Positions 55,901 to 64,000 of a stretch of DNA of 64,000 nt are shown piece by piece; position 1 is the stretch's first letter, and each line of letters opens with the position of its first letter. The stretch is from the NCBI GenBank assembly GCA_027625915.1, contig JANTQA010000047.1:5084001-5148000 (forward strand). The letters run 5' to 3'. The notes beneath the pieces were generated by a model. That model made no database searches and was not told the DNA's origin. It saw only the letters and a list, made by a program, of their open reading frames with translations. The DNA comes from Anaeramoeba flamelloides. Lineage: Eukaryota > Metamonada > Anaeramoebidae. Position numbers and translations under genes: made by a program.

Positions 55901-58900
55901 TAGAAATTGGATAAAAAAAAAAAAAATAGAGAATAGTCCCTTGAGCAATTTTCCTCAAAAAAACAAAAAAACTCACAATTTGCAATTTTTTAACTTTAAC
56001 TTTCTTTCAATTTCCATTTTTTTTAAATCATTTTTTTTGTCTTTCAACATTGGATTTCAGTTCTCAAAGAACCTAAAATTTGGATAGTTCTTTAATTCAC
56101 TAACTTTTAAATGATTTTTTAGACCAAGTTGATTATAGCGCAACCCCCCTATATGATTTTGAAATAACTTTATATACTTACCTTCAAATCGATAACACTT
56201 GAATAGAAAGTGAATTGGCTGCATAACAGAGATTTTTGGATTATCGAACCTTTTCAAAATAAATTTCAAATTTGGTTTGTAAAAATGGTTCTGTACAAAT
56301 TACAAATTTTCTAAAATTTAACAAAAATTATAACAAGATCTTTTAACTTATCATTCTTTAAAGTAAATAATCCGCGTTGTAGATTTAAAAACAATTCCCA
56401 CTGGGGGTCCAAATACGGCAAACCCTTCAGTAGTTTGGTTAACACTTTATAACACTTTTAGTCCGTACTTTTTTAAAACAGATTTAACAGTAATGAAATT
56501 ATTTTACTTTTAATTTTGATTTATTTCTAAAAATTTATATCAAATAAGAAAACAAATGCTAAAGGTTATACAGTTAGTTCCGCTTTTAAGACATAAACTT
56601 TCAACGAAATTAAGGGACACAGAAAATCTCAAATCAAAGCAAAAAATTCAAATCAATGTAATAAATCGTATAAAAAAAAATTCCAAAAAATGTGCATTAA
56701 TTTGAGATTTTTTTTTTGTCTCTTAAAATTTCGTTTAAAATTTGTGCCTTAAAAGTTGAATTGACTGTAACTAAAAGATTCAAGAAATTTTTGGTTCACT
56801 TGCATCCGTATCAAACTAAAGATTGTTTAAAATTTTCTACAACAGCATAAATTCCAATCTAAAGAATATCAAATACACATAAAAATTTTGTCGATATTCA
56901 TTTTTTTTATGAACAAAATTTTCATAAAATTAAATTTAAATAATTTTTGGTCAAACTTAATTCACAAATCCTTAAAAATTCATCTCTGCTTTTTCATGAA
57001 GGTCAAGTCAGACTGTTTTTGCCTTTTCTGATTAAGAAATTTGATTTTTTTAAAACTTAAGGAATATTTAACTCGGATTTTAACTGACACCAAAACATTT
57101 TTGAAATGCTTTTTTTTTGATAAAAAAAATATGCCAACAAATATTTCGTTTTGTTCAATGTTCAATAATGTTTCTGTTTCGGTCATGGAAAATAAAACAC
57201 AAAACTAACTTTTGAAAGAAACTTTTTGAATCAATCATTTTTTGAAATTTTCAGGTTTATTTTTTTTTACTCTTGAGTAAACTCTATTTTTGAGTTGTGA
57301 AACAACATTTTAAATCTCCAAAAAGTAAACTTTTGTAAAAATGAGATTTGCCACATTTTTTTTTTTTTCAATTTTTTTTGCAGGATTATCTTTGGCGTTC
57401 AGATCAAAGTGTTAACTTTTCAAGAACTAAACTTTTTTTCAGTCAAACGAGCCCAAAAAATTTTATCAAATCTCAATTATTTTATATAATTGACTTTAAA
57501 GAATAAATAAGAAATAATTAGAATAATAGAAAATAGGAGAATAGTTGATATGTGTCTGAGAGTGAATCTAATCAGTGAATATATTTTCTTAAAAATTGAA
57601 AAATTCAAAATTTAATGTTGACCCTATTTGAGAAAAACAATAATGTTCATTTTCGTCTTCAATTAAGGTTTACAATCCCTGAAACTGGAAAAAAGATTAT
57701 CTTGTATTGGGTGTGGCAACTTGTTATTTTGGTTCTTAGCTGATCGATCCACAACTTAGTTTGGATCGTATAGGTGGTTGAAAAATGCTATTTTTGTCAT
57801 TTTATTTTTTTTTTTTCCGAAATCCGAATTGATGAGTCTAAGATTAATTGATTGGAAGGTATTGAATTGAAAGTGTTAATTTTTGGGTTGTCAATTGAAA
57901 TTATCATTTTCCTTTTACAGAATTAGGAGTAAATAAAAAAAATTTTTTTTACAAGCATCAAATAATACAAAGCGTAAATAAAAATTTCAACACAGAAAAC
58001 AAAAAACTCAATTACTAATTAAATATCTTCCAATTAATTAATCTTAGACTCATCAATTCGGATTTCGGAAAAAAAAAAAAATAAAATGACAAAAATAGGA
58101 TTTTTCAACCACCTATACAATCCAAACTTAGTTGTGGATCGATCAGCTAAGAACCAAAATAACAAGTTGACACACCCAATACAAGATAATCTTTTTTCCA
58201 GTTTCAGGGATTGTAAACCTTAAAGATACAAAGGAAATTCCAATAAAAAACAATATCATTTCTCTGTAATCATTTTCACTGTTTCAGTAACCTTAATATA
58301 ACATACTTTTACCCAAGTGACGAAAGATCTTGAAATTTTAAAAAAAATTTTTGCCAAAGAATTAGATCTCAAAACGATAACAATGGTAAAAGAGAAAATA
58401 GAGAAAAAGTAAAAAAATTGATTTCAATTTTGAAATTTCCCAAATTAATTTAATTCTTCTAATATCCATTCAAACCCTTTAAACTCATATGGTCCACCCA
58501 TTATAACTATGTTCTCCTTTTGACTGGATAATAGTTTATATCAAAAAACCTTCACATTTTTGCATTTTCTATATAATTTTTAATGTTTTTTTTTTTTTTA
58601 TTTTATTTTTTATTCAAAATATTAATCAAAACGGTAACCTTTTCATTTAAAAATTCCAATCAAAACACATAAAAACAACCACTAATAGGAATACAATCGG
58701 TTGGGCAAGCAGCTGTGTCTGATTATGCTTCAACACAAAAAGAAAGCAACGATCTGATGTCACGTGTGATCTTATCCTTATCGACAGGATATGTACTTGG
58801 GCCCCTCATAATATTTGTCTTATCATTTTTTCCAATCAAATTCAAATGGATATGTTTCGTATTGGGATGTATTATTTTTATTTTAATTGTTCCTTTCATT

Positions 58901-59812
58901 TTTATTAATCCCAATACAAAAAAATTTGAAAAACCAAAAAAATATTCCAATGACAAGACAACAGAAAACAAGGAAGAAAACGAAGAAATCTTAAACGATC
59001 AAAACACAGAAGAACTAGATCGCAAACCTGAGGTGAACAAAAAAGAAATTGACGATGCGGATACCAGGATTAAAAGCAGTTCAAATGAAGAGTGTGATCA
59101 AGAAATATTAAAAAGTGACGAGCGAGCGCCCTTAACAAAGAAAGGATGGAAAAGATTTTTAACCAAAGATCTCATTTTAATGTTTGCATGTCATTATTTA
59201 ATAGCAGCAACATATTATGTTATTGACTGCACAGTACCATTAGCTATTCAAGATAAATTTAAAAAAGATCCTGAAACATATTCAAGTATCACTTATACCC
59301 TCCATGGGCTCGTTGCCGCAGGGTCTTGCATAAAATTTGTGCCCTATATGTCAAATAATGTCGGGGAAAGAAAGTCCTTTAAAATTTGCACAATCGTTAT
59401 GGTGGCCATGTGTATGCTATGGCCATGGATACCAAATTACTGGGTATACACAGCCATATACAGTTTATACGCACTCTTTTTGGTGCAAGATATCACCTTG
59501 GCCAGCTCATTGATCTTGCATATAGCACCCCTTGGCGAAGAGGGTAAAACGATGGGTATCGCACAACTCCTCCAGGCTAGTGGAAAGTCGATAACGCCCA
59601 TTTATGGATTGTTGATCTACACGGCCTCCTACCATTGGTTTTTTGTTTATTCTGCTTCTTTCTGGTTATTGCTGTATATCATATTCTCCTTTACTGACAT
59701 GGCAAAAGTTGAAAAGAAAATCAAAAAAGATGATCAAAATAAAAATGGTGAATTAAATACTGAGCATGTATCTACAGACAGAAACACTGAAGAGGAAGAT
59801 CAACAACTTTAA
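52981..59812 (+). CDS. Major facilitator superfamily transporter, two exons
   Basis: A twelve-helix membrane carrier. Exon 1 is 52981-53302 from ATG; a 5386-nt intron follows (donor GTAATA, acceptor CACTAATAG); exon 2 is 58689-59812. The junction is phase 1 and restores FRMITGFFAG followed by IQSVGQAAVSDYAS, the helix 4 to helix 5 stretch of the superfamily. The total is 481 residues. Seen: helices 1-4 in exon 1 with motif A GWLSDRKGR (61-69) in the cytoplasmic loop 2-3; helices 5-6 at about 125-180; a long charged central loop (about 185-260) rich in E/D/K; helices 7-12 to about residue 445; and a charged C-terminal tail. The arrangement resembles drug/H+ antiporter-like (DHA1) and eukaryotic monoamine-type carriers with motif A, but the substrate cannot be read. 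The ORF of exon 1 runs on into the intron to 53529, which should not be taken as coding. Confidence 0.9.
53869..54915. mobile_element. fam-CAGTTG element, copy 2
   Basis: 1047 bp, TA flanks, left end CAGTTTGTTAAATAAAACGT, inverted right end CAGTATGTTCAATAACCCGT. Interior words (AATACAGCTCA, TTTCTTTAACTGT) match copy 1 at 14843-16819. The lack of the TTAA-flanked insertion explains part of the length difference. Confidence 0.7.
55273..55461 (-). CDS. Coding-like ORF in the carrier intron, weakly Myb-like
   Basis: The 62-codon frame from ATG at 55461 reads MTITSNKKDFFISDIWDKW, then IGRITKGDTNWALIARRVPK and IPKNIWLGF. The GDTNW-x-LIA-x-x-VP spacing with evenly placed Trp recalls a Myb/SANT repeat (helix 2), but the first-helix acidic motif is absent. 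It sits on the opposite strand inside the intron and between the inverted arms, so it may be a captured gene piece or transposon cargo. It could also be chance. Confidence 0.25.
   Translation of the reverse strand: MTITSNKKDFFISDIWDKWIWFKKKNNITIGRITKGDTNWALIARRVPKKKIIIPKNIWLGF
55767..55941. mobile_element. fam-175 MITE, copy 2
   Basis: Same 175-bp length and interior as 31035-31209. Left AGGGACTAATCTCTATTAAT, right complement ending AGAATAGTCCCTT. Confidence 0.7.
56571..56767. mobile_element. fam-196 MITE, copy 8
   Basis: 197 bp between TA dinucleotides. Left CAGTTAGTTCCGCTTTTAAG, right complement ending AAAAGTTGAATTGACTG. Confidence 0.75.
57429..58536. mobile_element. fam-AACTCT element, copy 3, interrupted by a foldback
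   Basis: Left end AACTTTTTTTCAGTCAAACG, right end complement CCTTTTGACTGGATAATAGTT, both flanked by TA. The interior matches 26095-26400 on both sides of the foldback at 57666-58220. Removing the foldback and one TA leaves about 551 bp, close to the 561 bp of the copy at 61535-62095. Confidence 0.7.
57666..58220. mobile_element. fam-AGGTTT foldback element, 555 bp
   Basis: The ends AGGTTTACAATCCCTGAAAC are perfectly inverted and the arms stay nearly complementary for about 195 bp (TCCGAAATCCGAATTGATGA on the left and its complement on the right). TA flanks both sides, and the empty site is inferable from the sister copy near 26255. High arm identity suggests a recent insertion. No ORF. Confidence 0.85.
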
Positions 59813-60036
59813 ATTAATTGTTTTTTTTTTTCATTATTATTTTCTTTGTAGAATTATTCACTTAATTCCAATTCTTTTTTTCAATTTATTTTTAAATAGA
59901 ATCACTTAGATTTGTTTATTATATTAGACTTTAAAAATCAATACCTTTTATTAATAATTCTAATTTTTTTTTTATTGTTTTTTTTATTTTGATCTTTTTT
60001 CAAGTGTCATAATATTTTTGAAAAATATTTCAAATA

Positions 60037-60500
60037 AACTCAATTTCAAAAATTTAGACACTATTTAAAATTAAAAAGAAGTCAAAAAAATTATCCCAAT
60101 TTTTTTATTTTGCAAAACACTAGTTTAAATCATGTTGAAGTTGCCATAGTATGAATGTTTTTATATGTAACTATTTTTATCCAAATAAAATAAAATAAAA
60201 AAAATAAAAATTGATATGTAAACAATTTTGAAATGAGTGAAACAAAAAAATGTATTTGGATTTATTGTTAAGGGTTAGATGAAATCTCATCTAATCTGTT
60301 AAAAAGAGAATTTTGAAGTGACTAAATTTGAGACTTCTAGTTCAAAGAGTATTTAGAATAGATACAGTCATCAGAAGTATTTAATTCTTAATTTAGTTTT
60401 CTAAAAAAAAAAAAAAAATTGTATTGGTAAATGTGTTGAATTTTTACAAACAATTATTGATCAATCAAATAGTAAGACGTGACCAACTAATTTTATTTGA
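60037..60500. mobile_element. fam-AACCCC (Tc1-like) MITE, right end missing
   Basis: Left end AACTCAATTTCAAAAATTTA after TA, then about 170 bp as in 49867-50398. A 140-bp unrelated segment (60265-60405) follows, then ATTGGTAAATGTGTTGAATT resumes the match. The right terminus was not found. Confidence 0.6.
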
Positions 60501-61534
60501 GTTTTTTATATTGAAGGGACTGCATACAGTTTACAAATTTTGAGTGACACAGTTTCTTCGAAATTGTAATTATATGAATCATTTCTTGAACCAGATACAT
60601 CATTATTTTAATAAATGAGAAAGTGGAATATATCCTAGCATAAAATATGCTCCAAATTAATTAAAAAATGGTAATCGAAATAAAAGAAAAAATTGATCAA
60701 GTAATAATATAAAAAAGATATTCATTTTTTGATCTTATCTATAAAATTTGATAGATTTAATCCTTCTTTATTTTGTTTTGTTTTTAATTTTGAAAAGGAA
60801 ATAATTTTGTTTGGAAAATTTTGAATGAAAAATTACTTTTTGTTTAAACAGAATTGTTTTTCAAATATGAATTCAAATTTGGTATTATCATTTAATTTAT
60901 TTAATTCGGATTTTAGTTTTAGAAAATTGGATACTGATTCAAATATTCATCAAAAACAAATGTTTCTTGGGAGAGTTTGCTTGATAATTATTTATTTTTC
61001 ATTAAAATGTGAACTCAAAATAATTCTGAATCATACTTTTAATTTTTTTTTGACAAATTTTCCTTTTCTTTTAATTGAACTTTTTTGTAACTATTTTTTG
61101 ATTTCAAAAATTCAATCTTTTTTCTTTACTCTTTGTAGTTATATTTTTTTGTTTTGAATTCGTTTGATAAAAAAAATTATAAAATTATAAAACTATGGAA
61201 AAGAAATTTACAAAAAATTGGTAAAATAATAATAACTCGTGTTGAGTCCAGAAATTCAAGGTAATCTATAATTTGTACTTCCAAATAAAAAAATAAAGAA
61301 AATGAAAAAATCAATAAAATAAACGTGAAACTAGAGTGTCTTTGAAACAAATATTTTCTTTTTTAGAAGAACAAATAATAACGATCACCTTTACAGATAA
61401 ATTTGTTGAAATAAATACTGAAAAAAAAAAAATAACCAAAATATATTTTCGAAAATTATTCGTTTTCTTCTTAATTTGAAAGTACAGAATATGTTAATTT
61501 GAATTTCTTACCCCATTACTTATTATTTATTATA

Positions 61535-62095
61535 AACTCTTTTTCAGTCAAAGGCACCCAGTTTTATTGAAGAAATGGAAGACATTCTATGAGTTTAATT
61601 CATTACTCTTATCAAACTAAAATTTTCAATTTTTAGATCAAAATCATTTTTTCTCATTTTGTAAAATTTTGTTTTTTTTGTTTTTTGATTTTTGCTTTTT
61701 TTTTTTTTTTTTTCTTTTTTATTTTTTTTTTAAAAATTAACTTTGAAAAAAAAAATGTTAGAAAAACGAAATAAACATTAAGAAAAGTTAAGCTTTGTAT
61801 TTTCTTTTAAAATTCATACATTTATATGTAAAAAATCTTATTATCGTGGATTTTAATTTCCTAAAGAAATTGAGAATTTTACACGATACGTTTCAATGAA
61901 TGGGGCCCAAAAAATTTTTTAACATTTTTTTTTTTTTTGAAATTTATGGTTTGTTCATGTGTTTCTTTTATAATTATGGACTCTTATAAGAAGTTTATTA
62001 TTTCTCGTATTTCTAAAAAATCTAAGTTTGGTTGATCCTTAAAAATAAAGTGGCTTTTTCGTTTTTGGCTGGGCAACTTTGAGTGAAATGGAGTT
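61535..62095. mobile_element. fam-AACTCT element, copy 4
   Basis: 561 bp with left end AACTCTTTTTCAGTCAAAGG and inverted right end AACTCCATTTCACTCAAAGT, TA on both sides. It is the simplest copy and defines the family's boundaries. Confidence 0.75.
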
Positions 62096-63037
62096 TATTT
62101 TACATAAAAATTGTTTATACAAATTTGCTATCAAAATTTTTTTTACAATTATTGTTATCAAACAAAGACAAAACAAAGAATACTTTTTCAAAGATTAAAT
62201 AAAAGGGATTGAATTCTGGGAAATCAAATAAGAGTTCCAAAAATATTAACTTACAGAAAAAAGAGAAATTGGGAGAAAATTCCAATCAAGAATTTGATAT
62301 TATTTTGAGTTTTCAATTTTGATCGAAAATAAATAATTATAAAACTAAAAACACATCCAATGAATCTTTATTTCTAGAATAAGAAATTTTATAAATATCC
62401 TGTTTCTTTAGATCCAAAACTAAAATTAGATAAATAAAGGAAAATAGGATATTTAATTTCATTTTGATCATTATTGAGAAATTAAAAGTAATTTGTTTCA
62501 CAAAAATTTTACAAACAAAAGTATTTCACTTAAGAATTTTAAAAATAAAAAAAAAGTAAAAAATTAGTAATTGTATCAACTTTTACAGATAAGATCAAGA
62601 AATAAATGATTTTTATTTATTATTTCTTGATAAATTTTTTCTATATTTTAATTTCCATTTCTTAGTTCCAATGGTCGATATTTTGTACTAGGATATAACT
62701 CACTTTTATATTTATTTAAATATCAATGTATTTGGGTAAAGAAATGATTTGAGGAATTCAGTTTTGTATAAACAGTGGTATTCAAAATCGGTAAAATGTA
62801 CTTACCCCCTTCAAAAAAAGATCTTGACACAAAAAATAATAAAAATAACATTTAAAAAAGGATAATTTTGAGTTATTTTTTAATTAAATCAGAGAGACTG
62901 GTTTAAAATTGGGGTTTCAATAAACTTTGTAAAGAATATAATATGTATAGTTTCTTTGATCAATCATTTTTTTTTAAATTAACTCTAAAAATAGAGGAAC
63001 CACGTTAAATATTTGCTCTCAAAAACTAATTTTATTT

Positions 63038-63477
63038 GTAAAACAAAAGGAACCAAATTTTCTTGAAACGTTTCAAAAAAATAACATCTCATTATCCAGA
63101 ATTAAAATAAATCATCAAAGACCCCATTCTAAATAAGGAATTAATAATTTAAGAATTAAAAATTTGAAATGTTACAAGATTACTGATAAATTGCAATAAA
63201 TGTTTGAAAATTTTTACTTGATTTTCCTTTTTGGAATTATTAAGCTCAAGCTTTGAAGAAAGCATTTTATGAAGTCAAGTGTTAAGAAACTCTCTAAAAT
63301 TGGTTGTTCTTCAAAACAAACTTTTTCCTGGATTGTTTGAGAAGAAAGAGGTAAAAAGATTGATAAAAATGGAAATTGAATTAAAACTTTTTTGAAATTT
63401 TTTAGAATTTATCAGAGTTAAAATCTTTTTTAGGAAGATGAAGGAAAATTTTGTTACTTTTATTTTGAAAGCAAGAG
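63038..63477. mobile_element. fam-228 relative, stretched
   Basis: The core AATTAATAATTTAAGAATTA and ATTAAAAATTTGAAATGT match other copies, and the right end (GATGAAGGAAAATTTTGTTA, TTTATTTTGAAAGCAAGAG, then TA) fits. About 200 extra bases lie between core and right end, so an insertion or fusion is likely. Confidence 0.45.
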
Positions 63478-64000
63478 TATCAATTTAACAACTCTATAAA
63501 CTTCACAAAAAGTTATATTGGGTTTTTTTTCTGTTAATAATTTTCATTTTGAAATGTTTAAAAAAATAGATTGATCAATAATGAGATTCCGAGATAGCTA
63601 CTAGAATTAAAAATAAAAGGTGATCCTCTTCTGTAAAACAAAGTACCTTTGAAATTTATCGGATCATAAGAAGAAGTTTTCTTAACTGATCAGCTTTACT
63701 TGTTGTGGCTTCATTTGCAACTATTTTCAAAACCTCTTTTAAGAAAAAACTTAGGTACTATTGATCACAAATATTCAAATCCGGTAAGTGTGTTCAAATA
63801 TTAACCCAAAAAAAAATGAATTAACCATCTTATTTTTAACATTCCCATTAGTTTTAATTTGTCAGTGATGAAACAATTAAAAAAAAATGGAAAAAATTTT
63901 TTGAGAAAATCAAATTTTTTAAAAAGCTTTTATTTACTTTTTTTATCGAATTATTATGGTTCAAACAAAAAAATTACTCTTGTCTGTTTTAATTGCAGGC

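Larger units (their letters stand above)
53600..56350. repeat. Long inverted repeat, arms about 160 bp, in the carrier intron
   Basis: The stretch AAATTTGTAATTTCTACAGA (53640) with ACCATTTTTACAAACCAAAT and TTTGAAATTT reappears as its complement at 56260-56330. Weaker pairing extends outward and inward. The arms enclose 2.4 kb including a fam-CAGTTG copy and two ORFs. It may be the terminal repeat of a larger element; the outer ends are not resolved. A single related arm lies at 2390-2650. Confidence 0.55.
53303..58688 (+). other. Giant intron of the carrier gene
   Basis: A 5386-nt intron is inferred from phase-1 continuity of the transporter. In order it contains an inverted-repeat arm (53600-53775), a fam-CAGTTG element (53869-54915), coding-like ORFs at 54982-55218 and 55273-55461, a fam-175 MITE (55767-55941), the opposing arm (56195-56350), a fam-196 MITE (56571-56767), and a fam-AACTCT element with an embedded foldback (57429-58536). 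Confidence 0.75.
59813..64000. other. Downstream intergenic stretch
   Basis: The stretch holds a truncated Tc1-like MITE (60037-60500), a fam-AACTCT copy (61535-62095) and a stretched fam-228 relative (63038-63477). The 110-codon plus-strand ORF at 60825-61157 is F/L/I/N-rich without motifs and is not called. 62100-63037 and 63478-64000 show nothing. Confidence 0.5.

Noticed and set aside
60825-61157. 110-codon plus-strand ORF
   Set aside because: F/L/I/N/S composition typical of chance ORFs in AT-rich DNA; no domain, splice partner or conserved copy.
1-64000. CRISPR array, tRNA or rRNA genes
   Set aside because: No regularly spaced repeats and no cloverleaf or rRNA-like GC-rich block was seen on either strand.

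Overview
The window is a very A+T-rich eukaryotic nuclear contig. Long poly-A and poly-T runs fill the space between genes, and every gene I could reconstruct ends in TAA. Spliceosomal GT-AG introns are clear, and the proteins (a trimeric G protein alpha subunit, a nuclear pore protein, an ER-type CTP-dependent lipid kinase, a membrane carrier) are those of a free-living unicellular eukaryote. The low-complexity K/E/N tail and extreme AT bias would fit an amoeboid protist (an Anaeramoeba- or Amoebozoa-like lineage), but no marker gene settles this. I see no rRNA, tRNA or CRISPR.

Six genes are well supported. From left to right: a single-exon seven-helix membrane protein of THH1/TOM1/TOM3 type (2877-3704, minus); the nucleoporin NUP35/Nup53 in two exons (7198-8563, minus); a 288-residue CTP-dependent diacylglycerol kinase (DGK1-like) in three exons (10743-17795, minus); a nucleoside hydrolase with a charged repeat tail in three exons (23812-27949, minus); a complete 353-residue G-alpha in five exons (47387-49021, plus); and a 481-residue major facilitator carrier in two exons (52981-59812, plus). 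A few smaller coding-like pieces (20120-20311, 32216-32449, 45706-45930, 46803-47060, 55273-55461) cannot be assigned.

Intron size is the striking property. Introns of 111-413 nt coexist with ones of 2467, 5386 and 5773 nt. The giant ones fully hide two genes from simple ORF reading: the last exon of the lipid kinase lies opposite a misleading plus-strand ORF, and the nucleoside hydrolase begins with a 16-nt exon. The large introns are packed with small DNA transposons.

Most of the rest is a museum of DNA transposons and MITEs. I can define about a dozen families by matched inverted ends and target duplications, most of them TA (Tc1/mariner-like), one TTA (PIF/Harbinger-like) and one TTAA (piggyBac-like). 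Several are nested: a three-level stack at 14146-16824, a two- to three-level stack at 21388-23655, a foldback inside another element at 57429-58536, and a fam-228 copy inside a decayed foldback at 37180-37970. One Tc1-like copy (42448-43513) still shows transposase motifs. LINE remnants are present at four places. The longer stretches 3705-7197, 33961-35857 and 62100-63037 look empty. Family names such as fam-196 are provisional labels of mine. No tools were run; coordinates come from reading the sequence and splice models are inferred from frame and motif continuity.
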